64,000 nt of DNA from NCBI RefSeq assembly GCF_013694095.1, contig NZ_JACEFB010000007.1, forward strand, positions 1-64,000, written 5' to 3'. Shown here piece after piece: positions 16,494 through 26,915 of this stretch (positions are counted from its first letter, which is position 1; every line of letters begins with the position of its first letter). The translations under genes and the position numbers were made by a program. Source of the DNA: Thermogemmata fonticola. GTDB lineage: Bacteria; Planctomycetota; Planctomycetia; Gemmatales; Gemmataceae. Under the pieces are notes generated by a model. The model worked only from the letters and a program-made list of their open reading frames with translations, was not told the origin of the DNA and made no database searches.

Positions 16494-17438
16494 TTAGCTC
16501 AGGCGGCGGAGTGCTTCCTGGATTTGTTCGTCCGTTTCGTCTCCCGGCCATTTGCCAACGATGGCCGCGAGTTCCCCGCGAGCTGCTTGTCCCCCGATGA
16601 TCCGCTTCGAGCAGCCTGGGGGCAGTGTTCCACGGGGGATTGTGGTGAAGAAGCGGTCCTGCTCCAACGCCGGCACGATCTCGTTGGCGTCGATGCGCAA
16701 CAGTCGACCGGAAGGACGGAAGACTGCCGTGCCATAAACCGTGACGGGGCAACCGAGCAATCCCTGCAACTGCCGCACGTCACCTTGCACCAGCACTCCC
16801 GGGGCTTTCTCGCCGCTGTCCAATCGAATCTCAAACCCCTGGGTACTGGCCCGAAGCATGTCGAGCGTGCCGTAGAGCTTCAGGCGTCGCGGCAGAGGTG
16901 TTGTTCGATGTATGCTCTCCGCCGTGTGCAGCACCGTCCGATTCAGATGCGGAGTCATCCCATTTTTGTGCCGTTGACTCCCGACTTCGATGTCGCCAAA
17001 AATGCCACGCTGGAATAGGGACCGCAGCTTTAAAATGTGCTTCAACAGCCCCCGATCATATCGATCACTGTCGCGGCAGTCGGACGAAATGTCTGCCAGC
17101 ACATCGCCCAACACCTCGAACCCTGTATCCACCGGTTCCGGCCTCGATGGCCAGAGTTCGGGCTGCTGATAAAGCTCCGGGGCGGCTTCCCCCAACCGTG
17201 GCGCTTCAAAGATCAGTTCGCTCGCGTCATCCCCCTCATGACCGATGAATCGAATGTCCGTTGCGGCCTTGAACCATCCAGGCTTTTTGCCCGGAAAACG
17301 GCTTTGTCGTCGGAAGGCCATGGAAACGGAGTCCGCGATCAACACCGGCAGCCACTGAATGACCATCCCCACTTGGGGCGGCAGGCGTTTGCCGTAATGG
17401 TGGTCGCTGGTCAGGATGATGCGTCGAGTCTCAGGCAC
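16494..17438 (-). CDS. Large putative partner (antitoxin) of PIN toxin
   Basis: A 314-residue protein that I cannot place in a named family. Its position, three bases upstream of a PIN toxin on the same strand, and its C-terminus VGKWPGDETDEQIQEALRRLS are typical of antitoxins, but most VapB proteins are 70-100 residues. The central part contains TTPLPRRLKLYGTLDML ... FEIRLDSGEKAPGVL, which looks beta-rich. Start is GTG with AGGAGG and a 7-nt spacer. The frame is intact although the toxin is broken. Confidence 0.6.
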   Translation of the reverse strand: MPETRRIILTSDHHYGKRLPPQVGMVIQWLPVLIADSVSMAFRRQSRFPGKKPGWFKAATDIRFIGHEGDDASELIFEAPRLGEAAPELYQQPELWPSRPEPVDTGFEVLGDVLADISSDCRDSDRYDRGLLKHILKLRSLFQRGIFGDIEVGSQRHKNGMTPHLNRTVLHTAESIHRTTPLPRRLKLYGTLDMLRASTQGFEIRLDSGEKAPGVLVQGDVRQLQGLLGCPVTVYGTAVFRPSGRLLRIDANEIVPALEQDRFFTTIPRGTLPPGCSKRIIGGQAARGELAAIVGKWPGDETDEQIQEALRRLS

Positions 17439-17700
17439 GGCCCACCTCCTCCCGCTTTCCTGACCTGGAATGGAGATGTCTGTCTCTCAGATCACCCCCC
17501 TCTGCATAAGGGTAGCCTGTAGAGTCAGTTCAATCAATCCACTTGATCACGGCCATGAGATGGAAGGCCAAAACCGTTCACTGGATCGCGGCTGTTATCT
17601 GATGGGAGCGCAAAACTGTTCGCCCACCGTTTCACTGTTTAGCGTTCACCTTGGGCTTTCAGGAACTGCCGATAACGTCATTCATTTGAACTGGGGTCCC

Positions 17701-18909
17701 TCACTCCTTGTCCGCTTTGGGTTTCGGTTCGAGGCGTTTGAGGGCGGCGGCGGCGGCTTCCCGGACCTTGAGATGAGGATCGCTTAGACGCTGACGCAGG
17801 CTGCGGAGGGCCTCGGCGTGGTTCTGGAGGGCGGGTCCCAAGGCGCCAACTTCTTCGACCACGGCCAGGCGGACTTCGTACTCCGGGTCTTTGAGCAGGC
17901 TGAGCAGTTCCGACAGATGCTGGATCAGCTCCGGTCCGTGGAGCGCGGCGAAGGTATGGACGGCTTCCTGACGGACGCTTTTGAGAGGATCGGAGCGGGC
18001 CAGGCGCAGGACCTCTGCGGCGCTTCCTCTTGCAGCCGTTTTGAAGCTCCCTAGCACACGCAGGGTGCGCAGACGCAGTTCGCCGTCCTCCTGCTGGAGC
18101 AGTTGGTGGAGCGCCTGGAGCACGGCGGGGGTTTTCTCCTGGAGCAAGCCGAGGCTGATGACGATCTCCCAGCGCAGCTCGCGGTCTTTTTCCTGGGTGA
18201 GAAGAGCGGCGAGGGTGTCGGCGACGGCGGCGGCCCCAGCCGGTTCGATTCGGCCCAAGGCGCGCACGGCCGCTCGGCGGACTGCCGGGTCGCTATCGCG
18301 CAGCAGAGTGACCAAGTCGGCGGCGGCGGACTTGGCCTCCGGTCCCGCGACGGCCAGCGCCTCGGCGGCGGCGGCTCGGACGGCCGCTTGCGGATCGCGC
18401 AGGGCTTGCACCAAGCCGGGGACCGCGGGGCGGGCCAGCTCTTCATGCCGGGCCAGCAGCAGGGCCAGTTCCCGCCGCACGCGCGAATCTTTTTCCGCCT
18501 GCATGGCTTCGGCCAGCTCCTTGGCACAGGCGCGCAGGTCCCGTTCGGGCAAGCCGGCCAGCACCTGGGCGGCCGTCCCACGCACCGCGGCGGAGGTGTC
18601 CACCCGCACGGCGCGCAAAATCCCGGCCAGCGCCTCGGTGTAGCGATGCTCCTGCCAGAGCCGGCCCGCCGCTTCTGCTGCCAGCGCACGCTTGCGAACC
18701 GAGGCATCGTTGGCCAGCATGTCCAGCCACAGCGACGCTTTCTTGCCCTGATACTCCGGCTCCTGCGCCGCCAGCCGTGCGGTCAGCCGCCCCTCGCTTC
18801 CCAACCCCAGCACCAGGGGAAACAGCAGCAGCAGGGCGAATCCCCCGCGCCGGAGCACAACCGCCGCCCTTCCGCTTCCCCGCCACCCTCTGCATTTGGC
18901 ATTGCTCAT
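17701..18909 (-). CDS. Exported HEAT-repeat protein
   Basis: A 402-residue protein with an N-terminal signal sequence (GGFALLLLFPLVLGLGSEG) followed by about eight HEAT/PBS-lyase-type repeats, for example PAVPGLVQALRDPQAAVRAAAAEALAVAG, LRDSDPAVRRAAVRALGRI and LKDPEYEVRLAVVEEVGAL, to the C-terminus. Such solenoids act as protein-binding scaffolds. These proteins are numerous in planctomycetes, often periplasmic, with unknown partners. Start ATG has GGGAGGAT 7 nt upstream; an upstream extension of the frame is unlikely to be translated. Confidence 0.88.
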   Translation of the reverse strand: MSNAKCRGWRGSGRAAVVLRRGGFALLLLFPLVLGLGSEGRLTARLAAQEPEYQGKKASLWLDMLANDASVRKRALAAEAAGRLWQEHRYTEALAGILRAVRVDTSAAVRGTAAQVLAGLPERDLRACAKELAEAMQAEKDSRVRRELALLLARHEELARPAVPGLVQALRDPQAAVRAAAAEALAVAGPEAKSAAADLVTLLRDSDPAVRRAAVRALGRIEPAGAAAVADTLAALLTQEKDRELRWEIVISLGLLQEKTPAVLQALHQLLQQEDGELRLRTLRVLGSFKTAARGSAAEVLRLARSDPLKSVRQEAVHTFAALHGPELIQHLSELLSLLKDPEYEVRLAVVEEVGALGPALQNHAEALRSLRQRLSDPHLKVREAAAAALKRLEPKPKADKE

Positions 18910-19264
18910 GAGGAATCCTCCCGGCTGGCAGAACGGCCTCGGCTCCCTTCCTCCCTCGTCCCGGCGGAGCCGCCCTAGCCCGCGACTGTCCGCGCGATCC
19001 GCCCCGCAGGAACGCAGCACCCGCCGCTATTGATTATGACGGTCCGCGTGCGGCGCACCAACCTTTTCCTTTGCCTCAGGAGCTGAAAAAAAGACGGCAG
19101 CAGGAACAACAGGGAGCGTCGTCCCCACCGCAGGCCGGGGAGTTCCCCCCCAGGAACAAAGAAGTGCACGCCCGGGATGAGGAAATCCCAGCAGGAAAAG
19201 GGAAGCGGGAAGGGGGCGGCTCAACTGCACCGCGTCGCTTTCGGAAAAAGGAAAAAGGGGCGGC
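18910..19264 (-). repeat. Spacer with duplicated nrdJ 3' end
   Basis: The 355 bp between nrdJ and the HEAT gene contain no gene. The last bases of nrdJ (GGGGCGGCTCAACTGCA, 19257-19273, including the stop codon) recur at 19213-19230, and the intervening segment repeats 'ggaaaaagg'. This is an outward 44-bp-period duplication of the gene end. Confidence 0.8.
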
Positions 19265-22200
19265 TCAACTGCATCCCGTGGTTTCGCCGCAGGTGTCACA
19301 GCGGAGGCAGGCGCCGCTACGCACGAGGGTCAATTGGCCGCATTTGGGGCAGGGGTCGCCTTCGTAGCCTTTCTGACGAGCGAGGCGGATGCGTTCGGCC
19401 AAGGCCTGAGCGGTAGGACTGCTCCCAGCCGCCGGGCCGCTTCCCGCAGTCGGGCTGCTCCCCGCGGCAGAGTGGGCGGTAGTGGCATTGCGAACCGGGA
19501 CGCTTGGGACGGCGGCGCTGGTGCTTCCGGCTGGAGCGGTTCCGCGCCCCCGCAACGGATGCAAATGGACCGAGCGCGGATGAGACACTCCTGCCGCCAG
19601 GCCGCTGGCTCCTGCACTGCCTCCTGCCGCACCGCCGGCCAGACCTCCGGGCACTTCCACCGTCCGCTCCGCCACGACTTCTTCCTCGTCGAAGTCTGGA
19701 TCATCCTGTGGATCGTGCTGGGCATCCCCGCGTAAATCTTCCGGCATGACATGGGCCAGATCGTACCGCCCCAGATAGGTGATGGCCAGCTCCCGGAAGA
19801 TGTAGTCGATGATCGAGGTGGTCATCTTGATGTGGGGATTGCCCTGGACCACGCCGTTCGGCTCGAAGCGGGTGAAAAGGAAGGCATCGACGAACTCTTC
19901 GAGCGGCACGCCGTGCTGCAAGCCCAGGGAGACGGCGATAGCGAAGCAGTTGGTCATGCTGCGGAAGGCGGCCCCTTCCTTGTGCATGTCGATGAAGATT
20001 TCGCCGAGGGTGCCATCTTCGTACTCGCCGGTGCGGAGGTAGATTTTGTGGTTGCCGATGCGGGCTTTTTGGGTGTAGCCAGCGCGGCGATCGGGCAGTC
20101 GGCGGCGGCGGGCAATGTAGCGGTGGACGATCTTCTCCGTGATCCGTTCGGCGGCCTGGACCGCGGTGCGCGGCGGTTCAGCGGCGGTTCCCACGCTGGA
20201 GGCCGTCTCCCGCCGGGCTTCGCTGCGGGAACTATTGCTGTCCGATTTGGCATTGGTCCCCGCCTCGGCCACCACGCTGGCCAGCAGCTTCGCTTCCGGG
20301 GAATCCGTCGTGCTGAGCGGCTGGCTGAGCTTGGAACCGTCCCGATAGAGCGCATTGGCCTTCGTCCCCAACTGCCAGGAGAGCCAGTAGGCCTTCTTCA
20401 CGTCGTCGATCGTCGCTTCGTGCGGCATGTTGATCGTCTTGCTGATCGCCCCGCTGATGAACGGCTGGGCCGCCGCCATCATGCGAATGTGTGCCTCCCA
20501 GCTCAGGAAGCGCTGCCCCTTCTCCCCGCACTTGTTGGCGCAGTCGAAGACGGGATAGTGCTCTTCCTTGAGATGGGGTGCGCCTTCGATGGTCATGGTG
20601 CCGCACACATACGCCTCCGCCGCCTCGATCTGCTCCGGGGTGAAGCCCAGCCAGGCGAGCAGGTCGAAATCGCTTTGCCGCAGCTTCTCCTCCGGCACGC
20701 GCAGCACGGTGCGCAGGAACTCCTCCCCGATCGTCCAGCGGTTGAACACGTAGCGGAGTTTGAAGGCTGTGGGCAACTGCTCCTCGATCCGTTGCAGGAT
20801 TTCGTCCGTGAATCCCTTGGCTTTGAGCGTGCCGGGATTGATGTGGGGGCAGCCTTCGAGCGTCCCCGCCCCGCGGACGTAGCGGACGATGTCCTCAATC
20901 TGCCACGGAGCATAACCCAGGCGGCGCAGCGCCGGCGGCACGGACTGATTGATGATCTTGAAGTAGCCGCCCCCCGCCAGCTTCTTGAACTTCACCAGGG
21001 CGAAGTCCGGCTCGATGCCGGTCGTGTCGCAATCCATGACCAGGCCGATGGTGCCCGTGGGGGCGAGCACCGTGACCTGGGCATTGCGGAAGCCGTGGCG
21101 TTGGCCCAGTTCGAGCATGCGATCCGCCTCGGCTCGCGCCGCCGCCAGCAACTCCGGCGGGCAATCCCTCTCCTGCAAGCCCTGTGGCAGGATCGTCAAG
21201 CCCTCGTACTCCTGCGGCGGAGCATTCCAGGCCGCCCGCCGATGATTGCGGATGACGCGCAGCATCGCCTCCCGATTGGCCGCATAGCGGGGGAACGGCC
21301 CCAACTCCGCCGCCATTTCCGCGCTGGTGCTGTAGGCCACGCAGTGCAGGATCGCCGTCAGAGCAGCACAGACCGCCCGGCCCCGCGGCGAATCATACGG
21401 AATCCCCTGCACCATCAACAACGCTCCCAAATTGGCATAACCCAATCCCAATGTGCGATAGTCATATGATCTGCGGGCGATCTCCGCACTGGGAAATTGG
21501 GCCATATACACACTGATTTCCAGCACAATCGTCCAGAGGCGAATCGCATGGCGATAAGCCTCCAGATCATAGTGGCCAGTTTCAAGATTGTAAAAGCGTA
21601 ACAGATTGAGTGAAGCGAGATTACAGGCCGTGTCATCGAGGAACATGTATTCACTACAGGGATTGCTCGCGCGGATGCGGCCATCGACCGGGCAGGTGTG
21701 CCATTCGTTGATCGTGGTGTCGAATTGCACCCCCGGATCGGCGCAGCTCCAGGCGGCATAGGCGATCTGGTCCCACAGGTCGCGGGCGCGGAGGGTGCGG
21801 CAGGGGCGCGGCGGGCGGCCTTCCGCCTTGGCCCGCTCCAGCTCCGTGCGCCAATACAAAGGCCACGGGCCGTCGGCCTCCACCGCCTCCATAAACTCAT
21901 TCGGAATCCGCACGGAATTGTTGCTGTTCTGACCACTGACGGTGTAATAAGCCTTAGAGTTCCAGTCCGTATTGTATTCCTCGACTTCGATATGCTGGAT
22001 TCCTTGACGCCCCAATTGGAGAACGCGGGCTATGTAATTGTCAGGAATCCATACAGATCGCGCCTCCAGGATCGCCTGGCGTAAAGCCGAGTTCCGGCGT
22101 GGATCGAACCGTTCTTCTTCTGTACCGGCATATTGATGAATCGCCTGGAGAATCGCATTGAGATGTTTATTCATGAGGCGGGAACCGACGACCAGGTCCG

Positions 22201-23092
22201 CCACCTTCTGCTCCTCGATGACCTTCCACTGGATGAACTCTTCGATATCGGGATGGTCGAGGTCGAGGATGACCATTTTGGCAGCGCGGCGTGTGGTTCC
22301 CCCGCTTTTGATCGAGCCGGCGGCGCGGTCGCCGATTTTCAGGAAGCTCATCAGGCCGCTGGACTTGCCCCCGCCGGACAGCGGCTCCCCTTCCGCCCGC
22401 AGGGTGCTGAAATTGGTCCCGGTGCCGCTGCCGTACTTAAAGATGCGGGCCTCACGCACCCACAAATCCATAATGCCGCCTTCATTAACCAGATCATCCT
22501 GAATACTTTGAATGAAGCAGGCATGTGGAGCCGGTCTTTCATAAGCACTTGTGGAATCTTTGATCTCACCGGTTTGCGGATCGACATATTTGTGCCCCTG
22601 GGGCGGGCCGGAAATGCCATAAGCCCAGTGCAATCCTGTATTGAACCATTGCGGGGAATTGGGTGCCGCCATTTGCATGGCCAGCATGTAGACCAGTTCA
22701 TCATAGAAGGCGCGGGCGTCGGCCTCGCTGGAGAAGTAGCCGCCCTTCCAGCCCCAGTAGGTCCAGCAGCCAGCGAGGCGGTGGAAGACCTGCCGGGCGT
22801 CGGTCTCCGTCCCCAAAGGCGTGTCGGAACTGGCTCGCTCGCTCCGCCAGAGCCACTCCGGCACTCCTTCCTCCGGCACCCGTCGCGTCTGCGCCGGCAC
22901 ACCGGCCCGCCGGAAATACTTCTGCGCCAAAATGTCTGTCGCCACTTGCGACCAGTGCTCCGGCACCACCACGTTCTTCATCTCAAAGACGACAGACCCA
23001 TCGGGATTGCGAATCACCGATGATCGTGAGACAAAGGGAATGCCTGTATATGGGTCTTGTCCTTCACGAGTGAAATAACGCGGAATTTTCAT
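19265..23092 (-). CDS. nrdJ: Adenosylcobalamin-dependent ribonucleotide reductase (class II)
   Basis: Reduces ribonucleotides to deoxyribonucleotides using B12, oxygen-independently. The 1275-residue protein has the class II catalytic barrel: the substrate motif [23 protein letters not shown] near residue 475 (N-x-C-x-E radical chemistry), [21 protein letters not shown] and [26 protein letters not shown]. The tail ends in a zinc ribbon, [22 protein letters not shown], after an Ala/Gly/Pro-rich linker of low complexity (about 1130-1235). This long form with C-terminal Cys pairs is usual for NrdJ. Start ATG has GGGAG 7 nt upstream. dcd lies just upstream on the same strand, so two steps of dNTP supply sit together. 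No cobalamin riboswitch was recognised. Confidence 0.97.
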   Translation of the reverse strand: MKIPRYFTREGQDPYTGIPFVSRSSVIRNPDGSVVFEMKNVVVPEHWSQVATDILAQKYFRRAGVPAQTRRVPEEGVPEWLWRSERASSDTPLGTETDARQVFHRLAGCWTYWGWKGGYFSSEADARAFYDELVYMLAMQMAAPNSPQWFNTGLHWAYGISGPPQGHKYVDPQTGEIKDSTSAYERPAPHACFIQSIQDDLVNEGGIMDLWVREARIFKYGSGTGTNFSTLRAEGEPLSGGGKSSGLMSFLKIGDRAAGSIKSGGTTRRAAKMVILDLDHPDIEEFIQWKVIEEQKVADLVVGSRLMNKHLNAILQAIHQYAGTEEERFDPRRNSALRQAILEARSVWIPDNYIARVLQLGRQGIQHIEVEEYNTDWNSKAYYTVSGQNSNNSVRIPNEFMEAVEADGPWPLYWRTELERAKAEGRPPRPCRTLRARDLWDQIAYAAWSCADPGVQFDTTINEWHTCPVDGRIRASNPCSEYMFLDDTACNLASLNLLRFYNLETGHYDLEAYRHAIRLWTIVLEISVYMAQFPSAEIARRSYDYRTLGLGYANLGALLMVQGIPYDSPRGRAVCAALTAILHCVAYSTSAEMAAELGPFPRYAANREAMLRVIRNHRRAAWNAPPQEYEGLTILPQGLQERDCPPELLAAARAEADRMLELGQRHGFRNAQVTVLAPTGTIGLVMDCDTTGIEPDFALVKFKKLAGGGYFKIINQSVPPALRRLGYAPWQIEDIVRYVRGAGTLEGCPHINPGTLKAKGFTDEILQRIEEQLPTAFKLRYVFNRWTIGEEFLRTVLRVPEEKLRQSDFDLLAWLGFTPEQIEAAEAYVCGTMTIEGAPHLKEEHYPVFDCANKCGEKGQRFLSWEAHIRMMAAAQPFISGAISKTINMPHEATIDDVKKAYWLSWQLGTKANALYRDGSKLSQPLSTTDSPEAKLLASVVAEAGTNAKSDSNSSRSEARRETASSVGTAAEPPRTAVQAAERITEKIVHRYIARRRRLPDRRAGYTQKARIGNHKIYLRTGEYEDGTLGEIFIDMHKEGAAFRSMTNCFAIAVSLGLQHGVPLEEFVDAFLFTRFEPNGVVQGNPHIKMTTSIIDYIFRELAITYLGRYDLAHVMPEDLRGDAQHDPQDDPDFDEEEVVAERTVEVPGGLAGGAAGGSAGASGLAAGVSHPRSVHLHPLRGRGTAPAGSTSAAVPSVPVRNATTAHSAAGSSPTAGSGPAAGSSPTAQALAERIRLARQKGYEGDPCPKCGQLTLVRSGACLRCDTCGETTGCS

Positions 23093-23108
23093 TGCTTCAC
23101 TCCCAGAT

Positions 23109-23120
23109 ATTGCTAGCAAT
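23109..23120. promoter_or_regulatory. Palindrome in nrdJ leader
   Basis: ATTGCTAGCAAT is a perfect 12-bp palindrome 17 bp upstream of the nrdJ start, immediately before its Shine-Dalgarno site, with a related 'attgcaa' 4 bp beyond it. It could be a repressor site or a short RNA hairpin over the ribosome-binding site. It does not match the NrdR-box consensus as I know it. Confidence 0.35.
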
Positions 23121-23367
23121 CATTGCAAATTCGTGAACCTAGTCACTATCTCATACAGCTATCGTCTCATGTCTTGTACATTCCAGACATTAAATCCTGC
23201 ATAGAGCACATTTGACGGCTGCGGCACCTGGACCCCAAATCACTCGAAGAGGTAGAAGGCGGATCCGGTTTGGTTTGTCCTCTCAGGGGATGGCGCGGCG
23301 ATTCGCAGCGGTCCCCCCAAATATCCTATGATATACTAATTATCCGTCTATGTAACTGTTCAGTGGG

Positions 23368-23997
23368 TTATGCCACTGTTCCGGGGTTGGCGAGCCGGTG
23401 GGAGGAGGGGCCGTCCTCGGCCGCTTTGGGCGTTTCCGCTTCGCCGTTGCTTCCCGGCACCCGCGGTAAGGTCAATCCCGCCTGGTCTTGATATTTGCCT
23501 TTCTTATCCGCGTAGGATACATGGCAGACAGCTTCGGCTTTTAAGAAGATGATTTGTGCAATTCCTTCCCCCGCATAGATGCGGGCTGGCAGCGGCGTGG
23601 TGTTGCTGATTTCCACGGTGACCTTGCCGCGCCATTCGGGTTCCAGCGGGGTGACATTGACGATGATGCCGCAACGGGCATAGGTGGACTTGCCCACGCA
23701 GATGCACAAGACATCCCGCGGAACTTCAATATATTCGACAGTTTCCGCTAGTGCGAAACTATTCGGAGGAATCAATACGGAATCCGCTTCAATATCCACA
23801 AAGGATTTGGGATCGAAATGTTTGGGATCCACCACGCTACACCAGGCGTTGGTGAAGACCTTGAAGCGGCGGCCAATGCGAACATCGTAGCCGTAACTCG
23901 TCACCCCATAGGAGATGACACCGGGGCGGTGTCGGCCCTCGGCGAACGGCTCGATTTTGATATCCCGCTGGATCATCCAATCGGGTAGAACGCCCAT
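23368..23997 (-). CDS. dcd: dCTP deaminase
   Basis: Converts dCTP to dUTP (or, in bifunctional forms, dUMP). The 209 residues include [35 protein letters not shown], the [21 protein letters not shown] signature with catalytic Glu (E of LEPEW) and [14 protein letters not shown]. The C-terminal Ser/Pro-rich extension after [15 protein letters not shown] is dispensable in the family. Start ATG has CGGAGGG upstream. It precedes nrdJ by 275 bp on the same strand. Confidence 0.96.
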   Translation of the reverse strand: MGVLPDWMIQRDIKIEPFAEGRHRPGVISYGVTSYGYDVRIGRRFKVFTNAWCSVVDPKHFDPKSFVDIEADSVLIPPNSFALAETVEYIEVPRDVLCICVGKSTYARCGIIVNVTPLEPEWRGKVTVEISNTTPLPARIYAGEGIAQIIFLKAEAVCHVSYADKKGKYQDQAGLTLPRVPGSNGEAETPKAAEDGPSSHRLANPGTVA

Positions 23998-24324
23998 GGC
24001 TGGCCCTCCGGGGGAGCGACTCTATCCCGCTGTCCGAAGCGGGATCCTGCTCCCAGTTCCTGATCGCAGGAGCGATGACGGCATCCAAGCTCGGCATGTT
24101 AGCATAGCCGCGCCGGGCCGGGCCTTCGCTAGGAGGGAAGCTGAATTGGCCCGCGCTTTGGTGCGCTGAGGATTGCGCGTGTCGCAAGGGCCGCACAGAC
24201 TGCTCTTCCACTTTAGCCGTCACAATTCGGATAATAGATACGATCGCTTTATGAGCTTCCGGCGGAAGATTCGGGCCGGAAAACGAAACCCGCGGTAGCC
24301 AGGGAACTTTCAGGAGCAGGGACG
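23998..24324. other. Divergent intergenic region, no gene seen
   Basis: The 327 bp between dcd (minus) and the hydrolase gene (plus) contain no convincing coding frame. An A/T-richer stretch near 24215-24255 is the likeliest place for promoters. Confidence 0.5.
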
Positions 24325-25191
24325 ATGGCCACAGGGTTGCTGACGATCACGGCGTTGCTGTTCGGTTTGGGGGCGGATGTGCCAGTGGAGCTGTGGCAGG
24401 TGGCCCCGGACATGAAGGGGAAGTCGGCGCGCGAGGAGCTGCGCAAGACGAAGGAGCGGGCGGTGGTGCTGATTCCGGGGTTGAAGCTGCATCCGGTGCG
24501 TCCGGCGCTGGCAGCCTGTCCGGAGATGCACAAGTGGCAGCAGCCGCGGGGAGAGCTGGTCCGTGCCCTGGCGGAGGATTTCGACGTGTTCGCCCTGGGT
24601 TATGCTCAGACGGCGCCGGTGGATGTGGTGGCGCGGGCGCCGGCGCTGCGGGCGGCGGTGGAGCTTCTGGAGAAGGCGGACTATCGGGAGATCGTGTTGA
24701 TCGGCCATTCCGCCGGCGGAGTGCTGGCGCGCCTGTTTGTGGCGACGTATCCGCAGACGCGGGTGAGCAAGGTGATCACCACGGCGTCGCCTCATGCCGG
24801 TGCTCTGCTGGCCCGCTTGCCTTTCGGCTATCCGAAGATTCAGGCGCCGTTTGTGCAATCGCTCACCCCGGAAGCGCGGCGTGCTTTGGCCCAGCCGGTC
24901 GATGCGGACCCGAACAAGCCGATGGAGATGGTCTGCGTCGTGGCGCGCCTGCCCAAGCTTCTGAGCGACGGCCTGGTGGATGTGGACAGCCAGTGGCCGG
25001 CGGAGTGCCGCGCTGCCGGGGTGCCGGCTGTGGTCGTGGAAATCAATCACTTCGAGGTGCTGATGCATCCGGCGAGCGTTCAGGTGGTGGCCCGCTTGGC
25101 CCGCGAAAAACTCCGCCGCTGGACTCCGGAGGAAGTGGACCAGGCGGTCCGGCTGCTCCTCCTCAAACCGGGCAGACATCGCCGACCGTGA
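24325..25191 (+). CDS. Alpha/beta hydrolase (lipase/PGAP1-like)
   Basis: A 288-residue protein with a short hydrophobic leader. VVLIPGLKLHP supplies the oxyanion-hole region. IVLIGHSAGGVLARLFVATYP contains the nucleophile elbow GHSAGG (Ser about 131). A late VVEINHFEVLMHP supplies the probable catalytic His. This pattern is that of lipases/esterases with a PGAP1- or LCAT-like elbow; substrate unknown. ATG with AGGAGCAGG upstream. Confidence 0.82.
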   Translation: MATGLLTITALLFGLGADVPVELWQVAPDMKGKSAREELRKTKERAVVLIPGLKLHPVRPALAACPEMHKWQQPRGELVRALAEDFDVFALGYAQTAPVDVVARAPALRAAVELLEKADYREIVLIGHSAGGVLARLFVATYPQTRVSKVITTASPHAGALLARLPFGYPKIQAPFVQSLTPEARRALAQPVDADPNKPMEMVCVVARLPKLLSDGLVDVDSQWPAECRAAGVPAVVVEINHFEVLMHPASVQVVARLAREKLRRWTPEEVDQAVRLLLLKPGRHRRP

Positions 25192-25326
25192 GGACCGATC
25201 GCTGAGCTTGAGACACGGCGGCTGAGGGGGGAACCGTTCGGCGGAACGGCTTCACCCGTGAGATGTCCTGCCTCCCTGCGACGCCTTGCTAGGAGAATCG
25301 TGGGCCAAAGTTCAGGAGAACCGGCA

Positions 25327-25758
25327 ATGGGGCTGTGGCTTTTCAAGTCGGAACCTTCGGAGTACAGTTACGCGGATTTGGAACGGGACGGGGAGACGGA
25401 GTGGGACGGCGTGACGAACCCGCTGGCGCTGCGGTATTTGTCCCAGGTACGGCGGGGGGACCAGATTTATCTGTATCACACGGGGCGGGAGAAGGCGGTG
25501 GTGGGGATTCTGGAAGCGGTGGCGGATGCGCAGGGGGATCCGGGGGCCGCTGCGGGCCGACGGTGGATGGTGCGGGTGCGTCCGCTGCGCCGCCTGGAGC
25601 AGCCGGTACCGCTGAGCCGGATCAAGGCGGACCCGGCCTGCGCGGCGTGGGAACTGGTGCGCCTGGGACGGCTGTCCGTCATGCCGGTGCCGCCGCCGAT
25701 CTGGGAGAAGATCGCCCGCTGGGCCAGCTCGCCGTCTGCGGAGAAGGGCCGCGGCTGA
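25327..25758 (+). CDS. EVE-domain protein
   Basis: A 143-residue protein beginning MGLWLFKSEPSEYSYADLERDG and continuing WDGVTNPLALRYLSQVRRGDQIYLYHTGREKAVVGILEA, the hallmark of EVE (PUA-like) proteins related to human Thy28/THYN1. These folds bind modified bases in DNA or RNA and some are linked to modification-dependent restriction. No nuclease partner is visible here. ATG with AGGAG ten bases upstream. Confidence 0.93.
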   Translation: MGLWLFKSEPSEYSYADLERDGETEWDGVTNPLALRYLSQVRRGDQIYLYHTGREKAVVGILEAVADAQGDPGAAAGRRWMVRVRPLRRLEQPVPLSRIKADPACAAWELVRLGRLSVMPVPPPIWEKIARWASSPSAEKGRG

Positions 25759-25923
25759 TTTTCCCGCCCTCCTGCCAGCGCGGAGTATTTCGCCCGCCGG
25801 AGTGGTCAGGGAAGGCGGCGGTAGCAACAATAAAGAAAAAGAAGAAGAGAAGCTGGCCGTCGAGGAGCGGTTCCTCCTGTCCAGAGGGTGTCCCCAGGCG
25901 ATCCCAGGCTAGTAGGTGACGTC

Positions 25924-26724
25924 ATGCTGACAGCAATAGTAGCAGCGGCCCTGAGTTTGGCCCCAGCTCAGGGGGGCGAATTGAAGCTCAGCAATGTACG
26001 TTTCACGGTAGGGGAGATGGGCCCGCCGCGCCCGGAGGCCCGCTTCCTGCCGGGAGACATCGTGTACATTGGCTACGACATCGTGGGCTTGATGATCGAC
26101 ACGGACGGCACCGCCCGCTACCGCATGGCCATGGAGATCAGCGACGCGGCGGGCAAGGTGTACTTCAAGGAGAACCCGCGGGACCTGACCGATTTCGTGC
26201 CGCTGCGGGGGCAGGTGATACCAGCCCGGGCCTTCGTCACCGTTGGATTGGACCAACCGCCGGGGCAGTATCAGTGCAAGGTCACCGTGACGGACACGAC
26301 GACGAAAGCTACGGCGAGCTTCACGGCCCGCTTCGAAGTGCTCAAGCCGGCCTTCGGCATCGTGGCGCTCCATCCGACGTTCGACCCGCAGCGGCAGATT
26401 CCGGCGCCGACCCAGGCCTTCGTCGGCCAGACGCTCTTCATCAACTTCTCGGTCGTCGGCTTTGAACGAGACGGCAAAACCCGCCAGCCGAACACCCTCA
26501 ACGAATACCAGGTGTTCGACGAGAAAGGGCAGCCCTTGCTGGCCAAGGCCATCAGCCAGGTGGTGGATCGCGGCCTGGACCCCAGCGTGCCAATCTACAC
26601 CTTGCAGTTTCCTTTGTTTTTGAATCGGCCCGGACGCTTCAGCGCGCGCATCACCGTCACGGATAAACTCAGCGGCAAAAGCGCCCGTGTCGAACTGCCG
26701 GTGACAGTGCTTCCTGCTCCGTGA
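25924..26724 (+). CDS. Secreted protein with two Ig-like beta domains
   Basis: A 266-residue exported protein: signal MLTAIVAAALSLAPAQG, then two beta-sandwich-like modules, each ending in a pattern like 'GQYQCKVTVTDTTTKATASFTARFEV' (about 115-140) and 'PGRFSARITVTDKLSGKSARVELPVTV' (about 240-262). I know no named family; similar small proteins are common in planctomycete genomes. AGGTGACGTC precedes the ATG. Confidence 0.75.
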   Translation: MLTAIVAAALSLAPAQGGELKLSNVRFTVGEMGPPRPEARFLPGDIVYIGYDIVGLMIDTDGTARYRMAMEISDAAGKVYFKENPRDLTDFVPLRGQVIPARAFVTVGLDQPPGQYQCKVTVTDTTTKATASFTARFEVLKPAFGIVALHPTFDPQRQIPAPTQAFVGQTLFINFSVVGFERDGKTRQPNTLNEYQVFDEKGQPLLAKAISQVVDRGLDPSVPIYTLQFPLFLNRPGRFSARITVTDKLSGKSARVELPVTVLPAP

Positions 26725-26778
26725 GGCACCGGGGGGAAGGAGACAATCGCCGCACGCCGTCGCCCCGTGGAAGCGCTC

Positions 26779-26854
26779 GCGGAACCCCGAATCCACAAAC
26801 CACGGAAGTGCCAAACCACCGAAACGCGGAACCCCGAATCCACAAACCACGGAA
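26779..26854 (+). repeat. 29-bp exact direct repeat
   Basis: Bases 26779-26807 recur without change at 26826-26854 (starting GCGGAACCCCGAATCC, period 47 bp) in the gap before the TPR-YggX gene. No gene overlaps it. Confidence 0.9.
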
Positions 26855-26915
26855 CTTGCCGAACCGAATGGCGACGCGCCCATCGTCCTGAAAACTTCGA
26901 GGAAGGTACCAAGCC

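Noticed and set aside
23093-23367. Cobalamin riboswitch upstream of the B12-dependent reductase
   Set aside because: I looked for the conserved B12-box and cobalamin-riboswitch core and see none; only a short palindrome is present.
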